Below, piece after piece: positions 8,890 through 16,846 of a DNA stretch of 32,388 bases. Origin of the DNA: Spartobacteria bacterium (lineage in GTDB: Bacteria; Verrucomicrobiota; Kiritimatiellia; CAIQIC01; Lenti-01); contig RZYG01000008.1 in assembly GCA_009930415.1 (NCBI GenBank), forward strand, positions 1-32,388, written 5' to 3'. The translations under genes and the position numbers were made by a program. Numbering within the stretch: the first letter of the stretch is position 1; every line of letters starts with the position of its first letter. The notes below the pieces were generated by a model that made no database searches, was not told where the DNA came from, and saw nothing but the letters and a program-made list of their open reading frames with translations.

Positions 8890-9708
8890 CTATTGCTTTT
8901 CGGCGGTGAAATCGCCGAGGCCGACTTTGGTTCCGTTGGCCGTGCTCCAGTAATAGTCGCCGAACAGGGCGCCATCGCCGACGAGGGCCTGGCCGGAAGC
9001 CAAGCTGATCGTTTTGTTCGTGGTACCGGCCAACATGGAAAAGACGAAGAAGTCGTTGGTGACTTCGCCGGTCAAGGCGTAGCGGACGGAATCGACGAGG
9101 CCAGTGCCGGCCACGTCGGTGTCGGTTTGGGACAGCGTGAGGGTGATGCTGAACGTAACGGGGCTGAAGTTGGTGGTGCGACCGAACTCGGTTCCCGTGT
9201 AGGTGCGCGCGTAGTGTTCGTTGAAGTTGAAGCGCCAGGTGCCGGCCACGTCGGCCAGGGCCGGCGCCAGCGAGTTGGTGACGACGACGTTGGTCGAGAT
9301 GGTCACGTTCGTCGTGACGTTCACGTTGGTGGTGACGACGACGTTCGTCGTGACGAAGACGTTGGTGCCGTCGTTCGTCGTCGTGAGGGTGACGAAATTG
9401 GTGAAGATCACGAAGTTGCTGACCGTGACGACGTTGGTGACGTAGCTGGTGACGAGGTTGGTGGCGGTTCCGCCCGTCGCCGGGACGGCGTTCGCGAGGC
9501 CGTAGAGCTTGAAGTTCCAGCCGGCGCTCTTCTCGAAATAGGCGGCGTAGCTGGCGACGACGTCGCCCTCGGCATCCAGCATCTTCATGTGCGGGACGTA
9601 GAGCTTGCCGTCGGGAGAATACTCGGCCTCGTTTCCGGCGGCGGCGGGCCCGGCCGCGGCCAAGGCCAATCCGGCGAACAGACTCCGAAAAATCCAGCGC
9701 GATTTCAT
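8890..9708 (-). CDS. Exported protein with VTTN-type short repeats
   Basis: Signal peptide AGLALAAAGPAAAG; TNVFVTTNVVVTTNVNVTTNVTISTNVVVTN repeat block followed by a globular beta-rich part. Confidence 0.8.
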   Translation of the reverse strand: MKSRWIFRSLFAGLALAAAGPAAAGNEAEYSPDGKLYVPHMKMLDAEGDVVASYAAYFEKSAGWNFKLYGLANAVPATGGTATNLVTSYVTNVVTVSNFVIFTNFVTLTTTNDGTNVFVTTNVVVTTNVNVTTNVTISTNVVVTNSLAPALADVAGTWRFNFNEHYARTYTGTEFGRTTNFSPVTFSITLTLSQTDTDVAGTGLVDSVRYALTGEVTNDFFVFSMLAGTTNKTISLASGQALVGDGALFGDYYWSTANGTKVGLGDFTAEKQ

Positions 9709-9739
9709 GGGGCCATGCTACCTCCGCAGGGGGCCGGGG

Positions 9740-10753
9740 TCAAGCAGGGGGCGGGGGCGGGGCGGAATCGGGCGGCGGCGACAGTTCGTCGGCGTCGGCG
9801 AATTCGGGATAGAGCTTCTGGACGCAGTCCGGGCACAGGCCGTGGGAGAACAAGGCGTCGGAATTCTTCTGGATGTAGAGTTCCAGCTGGTTCCAGTAGC
9901 CTTTGTCGTCGCGGATTTTCTTGCAGGAGGCGCAAATGGGGATCAGGCCGCTCAGCGTGCGGACGTTGGCGAGGGCTTCCTGCAGTCGTTTGGTTTCCTG
10001 GCGGAGATCGGCCGTGCGCTCCTGGACCTGGACTTCGAGGTTGTCCTTGTGGGCGCGCAGTTCGGCGTTGTGTTCTTTCAGGGCGGACAGGTGCGCGCGA
10101 TAAACGATCGTCAGCATGAACAAAAACGGCAGGCTGGCCAGCAGGAAATACAGGGTCACCCCCGCGGATTGCAGCAGATTCCGGCGCACCAGGCGGCGGA
10201 CTTCGCTGATGTCGCGGTCGGCGGAGGCGAGGTAGCGCCGGCCGCCGGGCGACGTCTCGGGCACGGCCACGGAGCGGTACGTGCCCCATTGGTCGGTGAA
10301 CTCGAGATAGACGGTTTGGTTTGCCTCGAAGCCCTGGACGAATTCCGCGGGGACGTCTTCGTAGGGATAGAAGTACCACGATTCCCGTTCGCGCGCTTCT
10401 TCCTCCGAAACCGAAGGCGCCGAAAAGTAGAACCGGCCGTCTTTTTCGACGATGGTTTGGACCCATTTGAAGCCGGACTCGACGCCGAATTCCGTCACCC
10501 GCTTCCGATTGCGGAGCTCTTCGTCGCGGCCGATGGAATCGGGCGCGAGCGCGCGGTCGTGGAAATCGGGCGCGAGCAGATATTTCAGGCTGCGGGCGGC
10601 TTGGAGCAGGTCGTGGTCGATTTGGGCCATCAGCGCGGCCTTGTGTTCGCGGTACGACCAGACCGCATAGCCCGCCACCGCCATGACGTAGACCGCCATG
10701 CAAGTCGTCCCCAGCAACAGAGCCGCGGCGATGCGCGATTTTCCAATGGTCAT
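9740..10753 (-). CDS. Membrane sensor-like protein: extracytoplasmic DUF3365-like region, coiled coil, C-terminal CxxC...CxxC module
   Basis: Two TM segments flanking a soluble region; coiled coil ELRAHKDNLEVQVQERTADLRQETKRLQEAL; C-terminal LSGLIPICASCKKIRDDKGYWNQLELYI...FSHGLCPDCVQKLYPE. Confidence 0.82.
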   Translation of the reverse strand: MTIGKSRIAAALLLGTTCMAVYVMAVAGYAVWSYREHKAALMAQIDHDLLQAARSLKYLLAPDFHDRALAPDSIGRDEELRNRKRVTEFGVESGFKWVQTIVEKDGRFYFSAPSVSEEEARERESWYFYPYEDVPAEFVQGFEANQTVYLEFTDQWGTYRSVAVPETSPGGRRYLASADRDISEVRRLVRRNLLQSAGVTLYFLLASLPFLFMLTIVYRAHLSALKEHNAELRAHKDNLEVQVQERTADLRQETKRLQEALANVRTLSGLIPICASCKKIRDDKGYWNQLELYIQKNSDALFSHGLCPDCVQKLYPEFADADELSPPPDSAPPPPPA

Positions 10754-10869
10754 GTTCCGGCTTCCTTCTCTTGATGCCCGTTCGGACGTCGGGCGGTTTG
10801 GCCACCCGAATCCCTAACATGAATATAACAATTTGGCTGAATAGCAAGGAAATATCCGAAATGATGGGA

Positions 10870-11032
10870 AGGGCGCATCTGCGATTCGGTGTCGTCCGCA
10901 TTGGCTTTTGTAGCGTGGGGCTCCCGCCCCGCGCGGATTCTTCCAGACGCACGCGGCAGGAGCCGCGTGCCACGAAGGCCAGCGTATATTTCCCGATGAC
11001 GCCAAGAATGCACCGAATCGCAGATGCGCCCT
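10870..11032. repeat. 163-bp nested inverted-repeat element (BIME-like)
   Basis: 22-bp perfect outer arms AGGGCGCATCTGCGATTCGGTG (10870-10891 and 11011-11032) around two inner hairpins (GCGTGGGGC-TCCC-GCCCCGCGC; GCACGCGGC-AGGA-GCCGCGTGC). Confidence 0.88.
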
Positions 11033-11060
11033 GGGAACAAGGCAAGGGGGCGGGGGTGTT

Positions 11061-11423
11061 TTACGGCGTCCGGGGCGAGTCCGGGGCGCCGGTTTCGGTC
11101 TTGGGCGCGGACTCGCGATAGCGGGCCAGCGCGCCGACGACGGTGGCGACGGGGATCATTTCCGTGCCGGGAATCATGCAATAGATGCCGGCCAGGAAAG
11201 CGCAGAGGAGGGACGGCTTGCGCTCGAGTCCGAGGGCCCGGCCCATCCAATAACCGGCAAAGGCCCCGATGGGCAGACCGAGATACTGGCCGATCGGCCC
11301 GAACGTGGCCAGATCCACGAAATCGATGACGAGCCCCGCCACGACCGGCCCGAACGCCCGGTTCAGGCGCTGGGCTTGGGAGGGTTTCGGTTGGGCGGGC
11401 GCGGAATTATCCATGGCGTTCAT
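11061..11423 (-). CDS. Small integral membrane protein (DUF4112-like?)
   Basis: RAFGPVVAGLVIDFVDLATFGPIGQYLGLPIGAFAGYWMG... hydrophobic segments; ATGA overlap with the upstream GH20 stop. Confidence 0.7.
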   Translation of the reverse strand: MNAMDNSAPAQPKPSQAQRLNRAFGPVVAGLVIDFVDLATFGPIGQYLGLPIGAFAGYWMGRALGLERKPSLLCAFLAGIYCMIPGTEMIPVATVVGALARYRESAPKTETGAPDSPRTP

Positions 11424-13201
11424 CCGAGGAGTTTTCTCATGGGCTCGAAGCCGCGGGCGTGAATATCCAGCAGGCCGCGGGGGAGGCTTTCGGCGAACCA
11501 GAGCGGGGCATAGGCTTTTTCGAGTTCGTCGAGGAGGGAGCGGGTCTGCGCCGCGGGCGCACCGGAAGCGACAAGGGCGCCGAACTGAAGAAAGCGGCAG
11601 GCGAGCGCGAGCTGCGCGTGATCGGTTTCGTCCGCCCACTCGGTGGCCGCGAGCTTGGAAAAGCCGTCGGCCCAGGCCGGAGCTTGAGCTGCGATTTCGC
11701 GCAACGGGGCGGGATCGGCCGGCGGTGCGATGTTTTTCAGCGGCGCGAAGGGCCACGCGGCGACGGCTTCGGGTACGGAGCCGGCCAGAGAAAACAGTTC
11801 GGCGGGGCGCGCGTCGTCTGCGCCGAACAGGATCTTGGAAAATGCGCGGTCGAAGTCGGCGCCTTCGTCGTTGGCGGGGTTCCACGCCAGTTGCGCGCCG
11901 AGGGCCAGGCCGTGGAGGGCGGCGGGGGGCATGTTGAAGTGGCCGTAGTCGCCCCAATCGGTGTTGAGCAGGCCGCGCGCGCCGAGTTCTTTTCCGGTGC
12001 GGGCGTATTTCGCCAAAACGACGCGCGCGTCCTCGACGGCGTTGAAGAGCCGTCCGAATCCGCGCACGGACGGGCAGACGGTCGTGGGCAGGCCGCGCGC
12101 GATGAACTCGCCGCATTTGTCGAAGGTGTTCGTCGGGAAGTAGGCCCAGTCGAGGATTTCGCAGCCGGGGGGCAGGTCGGAGATGGCCTCGGGATGCTTG
12201 AGCAGCATGTCGCCCCAGAGCATGAGCGATTTGCCGTGGCGGGCGGCTGCGCCTTGGAGGAAGCGGACGTGGTCGACGTACTGGCGGGCGACGTCGGCGG
12301 GCGCGGCGTCCGGGGTGCGCCGGCCCAGGTCGTAGGTTTCGTCGCCGCAGAGATTGAAGCGGGACGACGTGAAGCACGGCAGGAATTCGTCGAGGATGTC
12401 GCGGAGAAGTTGCTGCGCGTCGGGGTCGCGGGAGTACAGCGTGGCCCCGCGCAGGCGCTGGAGCCAGGTGGCGGCTTCCCACGAAGGGGCGGGAAATTCG
12501 ACTTCGGCGAGTTCGCGGTATTGCGGCAGCGACAAGATGCGGCCCATGTGGCCGAAGCAAGTGAACGAGGGCACGAGTTCGATGAAGTGCTCGCGGCAGA
12601 AGGCGTCGAGGGCTTTGAGGTCGTCGGCGTCGTAGGCGTCGCCGTCGCCGGCGATGGCGGGATCGAAGCGGAAGCGGAAGGGGTGTTCGAAGTAGAGCTG
12701 GAGGTGGTTGATCTTGAGGGACGCGAGCAGGCGCACGCGGCGCTGGAGCATCTCGAGGCGCGGGACGCGGCCGCGGCTGACGTCGAGATAACAGCCGCGC
12801 AGCGGCCAGGCCGGGGCGTCTTCGATTTCGCAGCAAGGGAGAGTCGCGCCGCTCTGCGCGCGGATCTGGCGGAACGTCTGGAGCGCATAGAAGAAACCGG
12901 CGGCGTCGGGCGCGGCGATGGCGATGCCGGCGGGCGCGATGCGCAGCCGGTAGGATTCGGCCGGGCCGCCGGCGATTTGGAGGCGGATCGCGGCGTGGGC
13001 CTGCCGGCAGGCGACGTGGTGCAGGCCGGGGAAGAGTTCGTGCAACGCGCTGGCGACGCGCGGATCGAGATGGTCCGGAACGCAAGCCGTGGGCGGCGCG
13101 GGCACGGCGCACGCGCCGTCAAGCAGGCGGACGACGGCCGGGGTTGGAATCAGGCGGAGCATGCTGGGGAGCCGCCGCATGGGTGGACCTGGTTCACCCA
13201 C
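11420..13201 (-). CDS. Glycoside hydrolase family 20-like beta-N-acetylhexosaminidase
   Basis: AAGFFYALQTFRQIRAQ...PAWPLRGCYLDVSRGRVPRLEMLQRRVRLLASLKINHLQLYFEHPF; catalytic-type RFNLCGDETYDLG; no obvious signal peptide; MLRLIPTP is an alternative start. Confidence 0.85.
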   Translation of the reverse strand: MGEPGPPMRRLPSMLRLIPTPAVVRLLDGACAVPAPPTACVPDHLDPRVASALHELFPGLHHVACRQAHAAIRLQIAGGPAESYRLRIAPAGIAIAAPDAAGFFYALQTFRQIRAQSGATLPCCEIEDAPAWPLRGCYLDVSRGRVPRLEMLQRRVRLLASLKINHLQLYFEHPFRFRFDPAIAGDGDAYDADDLKALDAFCREHFIELVPSFTCFGHMGRILSLPQYRELAEVEFPAPSWEAATWLQRLRGATLYSRDPDAQQLLRDILDEFLPCFTSSRFNLCGDETYDLGRRTPDAAPADVARQYVDHVRFLQGAAARHGKSLMLWGDMLLKHPEAISDLPPGCEILDWAYFPTNTFDKCGEFIARGLPTTVCPSVRGFGRLFNAVEDARVVLAKYARTGKELGARGLLNTDWGDYGHFNMPPAALHGLALGAQLAWNPANDEGADFDRAFSKILFGADDARPAELFSLAGSVPEAVAAWPFAPLKNIAPPADPAPLREIAAQAPAWADGFSKLAATEWADETDHAQLALACRFLQFGALVASGAPAAQTRSLLDELEKAYAPLWFAESLPRGLLDIHARGFEPMRKLLG

Positions 13202-13235
13202 GCCGCAAGGGCGTGGGGGTCTGGCGCGCGAAGAG

Positions 13236-13318
13236 TTTTACGTAGAACGTAAAAACTTTGGGCGGTTTTTACGTAGAACGTAAAAACTTTGCGCCCGGTT
13301 TTACGTCGTACGTAAAAA
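13236..13318. promoter_or_regulatory. Array of three 19-bp palindromes, candidate operators of the GH20 gene
   Basis: TTTTACGT-NNN-ACGTAAAA at 13236, 13267 and 13299 (period 31-32 bp), arms identical, centres AGA/AGA/CGT. Confidence 0.75.
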
Positions 13319-13322
13319 GGGT

Positions 13323-14168
13323 TCATTTGGGGGCATGGACGACGAGCTGGGGGTAGGGGATGGCGAGGTTCTTTTCGCGGAAGGCGGCGAGGATGGCGTG
13401 GCGGACGTCGCTGGCGGTGGCGGCGACGCTGGCGCGGGTGGTGTCGACCCAGAAGAAGAGCTTGAACTTGAGGCCGCTGTCGCCGAAGTCGTCGAAGAGG
13501 GTCCAGGGCGCCTTGCCGGGAGTCTGGATGACGGCGGGGTGGGCGGCGGCGGCGGCGCGGAGGGTTTCGTCGACGAGGCGCGAATCGGTGCCGTAGGCGG
13601 CGGTGATCGTGACGAGGCCGCGCAGGGAGCGGTCGAAGTTGGTGCGGTTGACGATGGTGTTGGAAAGGAAGTTGGAATTGGGGACGAGGAGATTGACGCC
13701 GTCGTAGGTGAGGACTTCGGTGGCGCGCAGGCCGATGGACAGGACCGTGCCGGCCTGGCCGTCGACTTCGACGATGTCGCCGAGCTTGTAGGGGCGGGCA
13801 ACGAGGATGATGGCGCCGCTGATGAGGTTGCTGCAGAGGTTTTGCGCGCCGAAGCCGAAGCCGAGGGCGATGGCCCCGCCGAGGAAGTTGAAGACGGTCA
13901 GCGGCACGCCGAGGACGCGCAGCGCGGCAAGGAGGAAGAGGATCCAAAGGCCGAAGAAAATCCAGCGCGGGGCGAGTTCGCGGGTCTGGCGGGAGGCCGC
14001 CATGCGCGGGGCGATGCGCCGGGCGAACAGCGCGGCGACGAGGCGGCTGGCGAGGCCGCCGCCGAGCACGAGCGCCAGCGCGAGGAGGAGATTGCCGAGA
14101 GTGAGATCCAGCCCGGCGCCGGACCAGACGACGCGCGCGAGGGATTCCTGGACGAGCTGCGGATTCAT
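13323..14168 (-). CDS. MscS-family mechanosensitive channel
   Basis: FLGGAIALGFGFGAQNLCSNLISGAIILVARPYKLGDIVEVDGQAGTVLSIGLRATEVLTYDGVNLLVPNS. Confidence 0.95.
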   Translation of the reverse strand: MNPQLVQESLARVVWSGAGLDLTLGNLLLALALVLGGGLASRLVAALFARRIAPRMAASRQTRELAPRWIFFGLWILFLLAALRVLGVPLTVFNFLGGAIALGFGFGAQNLCSNLISGAIILVARPYKLGDIVEVDGQAGTVLSIGLRATEVLTYDGVNLLVPNSNFLSNTIVNRTNFDRSLRGLVTITAAYGTDSRLVDETLRAAAAAHPAVIQTPGKAPWTLFDDFGDSGLKFKLFFWVDTTRASVAATASDVRHAILAAFREKNLAIPYPQLVVHAPK

Positions 14169-14218
14169 GCGGACAGGGTAGCGTCCGCGCGCGCGGATGG
14201 CAAGGTCGGGCCGGACGC

Positions 14219-14602
14219 CTAGACGGCGGCGGGGGGCGTTCCGGGGCCGGTGGCGCGGGCCAGCAGGCCTTTGATGAACGCCAGCTCGAAGGGCTTGGAC
14301 AGAAACGCCATGACTTCGCCGCGCTGCGCCTTGGCGGCGAGCGCCTCGGAGGGTTCGCCGGTGATCAGGATGATCGGCCGGCCCGCCGCCGCTCGCTTGA
14401 GCTGGTCGACCCAGTCGTTGAGGGGCGGGCTGTCGGGCAGATAGATGTCGGCGATGACGACCTGGACGGCCGGATCGGCGAGCCCGGCGAGGCCTTCCGC
14501 GCAGGTGGACGCCTTGCAGGCTTCGTGGTGCAGGCGCGTGACGAGGGTGGCGAGATAGTCGCGCACCGCTTCGTCGTCGTCGATGATCAGGATCTTGGCC
14601 AT
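14219..14602 (-). CDS. Response regulator receiver-domain protein
   Basis: MAKILIIDDDEAVRDYLATLV...VVIADIYLPDSPP...IILITGEPS...FLSKPFEL; no output domain. Confidence 0.93.
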   Translation of the reverse strand: MAKILIIDDDEAVRDYLATLVTRLHHEACKASTCAEGLAGLADPAVQVVIADIYLPDSPPLNDWVDQLKRAAAGRPIILITGEPSEALAAKAQRGEVMAFLSKPFELAFIKGLLARATGPGTPPAAV

Positions 14603-14715
14603 GGCTTTTCGCAATACGGGGTTAACTGCGACGACCGTAGCGCACGGACGGAACCGTGTCAACGGAACTCCTTGTTCCGAATCGGTTAAGACGCAAGGGG
14701 CGGCGGCGGAATTGG

Positions 14716-14744
14716 TTTACAAGGCGAGGGGGGAAGACTATGCT
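14716..14744 (+). promoter_or_regulatory. Sigma70-like promoter for the glutamate dehydrogenase gene
   Basis: TTTACA-17 bp-TATGCT, 36 bp upstream of ATG 14780 with GGAGGAG Shine-Dalgarno. Confidence 0.55.
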
Positions 14745-14779
14745 TTCCCGTTAAAAGCCGCAAACCCGGAGGAGTCCCC

Positions 14780-16051
14780 ATGAGCGCGTCGTTCAGTTTT
14801 TGGAACATGGCCTGCCAGCAGTTGGACCGCGTAGCCCAGCGGATGAACCTCGACCCGAGCATCCATGCCAAGATGCGCCATTGCGAACGGGCCTTGATCG
14901 TGTCGGTGCCCATCCGCATGGACGACGGCCGCGTGCAGGTGTTCGAGGGCTACCGCGTGCAGCACAATTCCGAGCTCGGGCCCACCAAGGGCGGCATCCG
15001 CTACCATCCCGGCGTGACGCTCGACGAGGTCAAGGCGCTGGCGATGCTGATGACCTGGAAGTGCGCCGTGATCGGGCTGCCCTACGGCGGCGCCAAGGGC
15101 GGCGTCGTCTGCGATCCCGCCGCGATGAGTCTCGGCGAGATCGAACGCATGACGCGCCGGTTCACCAGCGAGATCTCCATCGTCATCGGCCCGGCCAAGG
15201 ACATCCCGGCGCCGGACGTGAACACGAATCCGCAGACGATGGCGTGGATGATGGACACGTATTCGATGACGGTGGGCTACTCGGTGCCGGGGGTGGTGAC
15301 GGGCAAGCCGGTGGAGATCGGCGGCAGCCAGGGGCGCGCCGACGCGACGGGCCGGGGCGTGGCGACGGTGATGATCGCGGCGGCGGAGCGGCTGGGGCTG
15401 CATCCCGCGCAGAGCACCGTGGCGATCCAGGGGTTCGGCAACGTGGGCAGCTCGGCGGCGAAGTTCCTATATGGAAAAGGGTTCAAGATCGTCGGCACGA
15501 CGGACGACGGCGGCGGCCTGTTCAATCCGCGCGGGCTGGACGTGCCGGCGCTGCTGGCCCACGCGAGGCAGAGTCCGCACCACCAGATCAAGGGCTTCGG
15601 CGGGGGCGAATACGTGGAAGGCCCCGCCGCCGCCAACGCGCGGTTGCTGGCGCTGCCGGCGGACATCCTGGCGCCGTGCGCGCTGGAAAACCAGATCACC
15701 GCCGAGAACGCCGCGGACGTGAAGGCGAAGATCGTCGTGGAAGGCGCCAACGGCCCGACGACGCCGGAGGCCGACGAGATTCTCGCGCGGGCCGGCACGA
15801 CGGTCGTGCCGGACATCTTGGCGAACGCGGGCGGCGTGACGGTGTCCTATTTCGAGTGGGTCCAGGACTTGCAGGCGAGCTTCTGGGACGAGGAGGACGT
15901 GAACCGCAGCCTGGACCGGCTGATGATGCGCAGCTACCAGGACGTCGCCGACGTGGCCGCGCGCGAATCGTGCGACCTGCGCACGGCGGCGCAGATCCTG
16001 GCCGTCAGCCGCGTCGCCAAGGCCGCGACCTTGCGCGGCATCTATCCGTAG
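14780..16051 (+). CDS. gdhA: Glu/Leu/Phe/Val dehydrogenase (glutamate dehydrogenase)
   Basis: GPTKGGIRYHPGVTLDEVKALAMLMTWKCAVIGLPYGGAKGGVVCDP; TVAIQGFGNVGSSAAKFL; VVEGANGPTTPEAD. Confidence 0.96.
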   Translation: MSASFSFWNMACQQLDRVAQRMNLDPSIHAKMRHCERALIVSVPIRMDDGRVQVFEGYRVQHNSELGPTKGGIRYHPGVTLDEVKALAMLMTWKCAVIGLPYGGAKGGVVCDPAAMSLGEIERMTRRFTSEISIVIGPAKDIPAPDVNTNPQTMAWMMDTYSMTVGYSVPGVVTGKPVEIGGSQGRADATGRGVATVMIAAAERLGLHPAQSTVAIQGFGNVGSSAAKFLYGKGFKIVGTTDDGGGLFNPRGLDVPALLAHARQSPHHQIKGFGGGEYVEGPAAANARLLALPADILAPCALENQITAENAADVKAKIVVEGANGPTTPEADEILARAGTTVVPDILANAGGVTVSYFEWVQDLQASFWDEEDVNRSLDRLMMRSYQDVADVAARESCDLRTAAQILAVSRVAKAATLRGIYP

Positions 16052-16115
16052 GCGGGACGGCGGGCGCGGCCGCCGCCGGAACGCCGGGCGAACTCTCCGC
16101 GCGTCAAAATGACGA

Positions 16116-16145
16116 TTGACGGAAAACGGCCGGTGCGCCTATACT
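16116..16145 (+). promoter_or_regulatory. Sigma70-like promoter driving the PilM/secretin operon
   Basis: TTGACG-18 bp-TATACT; preceded by a small palindrome CGTCA-AAA-TGACG (16102-16114). Confidence 0.55.
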
Positions 16146-16209
16146 TCCGAAAATTGTGCAGGCAGGCCATGGCGGTTTTGCGGCTCGGAATTGACGTGCA
16201 GGAGGCAGG

Positions 16210-16821
16210 ATGATGAATCGATCCGTTCGGTCCAAGGTGGGGTTCGGGATGGCGCTGTTCGCCGCGGTGGGTCTGCTGGCCGGAACGGCATTGGCGCAAA
16301 TGGCTTCCGCCGCCGCAGGCGGCTCCGACGTCCTGCGCATCCGCAAAATGGCGCCGGTGCCGAACACCAAGACGCCGGTGTTCCGGACGGCGACGGCCAG
16401 CCAGGCTTCGGCGAAGCAGCCGGACTGGTGGCGCGTGATGGTGGAATTCGAAACCGCGCCGGACTGGGTCGACGAACTGGAATTCACCTACTACGTCTAC
16501 ATGAAGGACCAGAGCAACAAGGGCGCGGAAATGATGTTCCGCGGCGCGGTCACCTACGTGAACGTCGCCAAGGGCCGCCACTACAGCGACATGTTCCTGC
16601 ATCCGAGCACGCTGGCGCGGATGGGCCGGGTGGAGCAGGTGGCCGTGGTCGTCAAGGCCAAGGGCGCGGTGGTCGCGACGGAATCCACCGCCCAGACGGC
16701 CAACTGGTGGGACCGGTTCGCCCCGATCGACGGCGTGCTGCTGAACCGCGCGCAGACCCCGTTCGCGTTCGTGGACTACGATTTGTACGAGCAGATCAAG
16801 CCGGCCGCCGCCGCGCGGTAA
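16210..16821 (+). CDS. Exported Amuc_1102-like protein (first gene of the PilM/secretin operon)
   Basis: Signal peptide GMALFAAVGLLAGTALAQ; WWRVMVEFETAPDWVDELEFTYYVYMKD; position directly upstream of pilM. Confidence 0.7.
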   Translation: MMNRSVRSKVGFGMALFAAVGLLAGTALAQMASAAAGGSDVLRIRKMAPVPNTKTPVFRTATASQASAKQPDWWRVMVEFETAPDWVDELEFTYYVYMKDQSNKGAEMMFRGAVTYVNVAKGRHYSDMFLHPSTLARMGRVEQVAVVVKAKGAVVATESTAQTANWWDRFAPIDGVLLNRAQTPFAFVDYDLYEQIKPAAAAR

Positions 16822-16846
16822 CATTCGCAGCGAAGGACTTCCTTCC

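Noticed and set aside
13236-13318. CRISPR-like array
   Set aside because: Only three short palindromes with about 12-13-nt spacers that are themselves similar, and no cas genes; fits operators or a small repeat better
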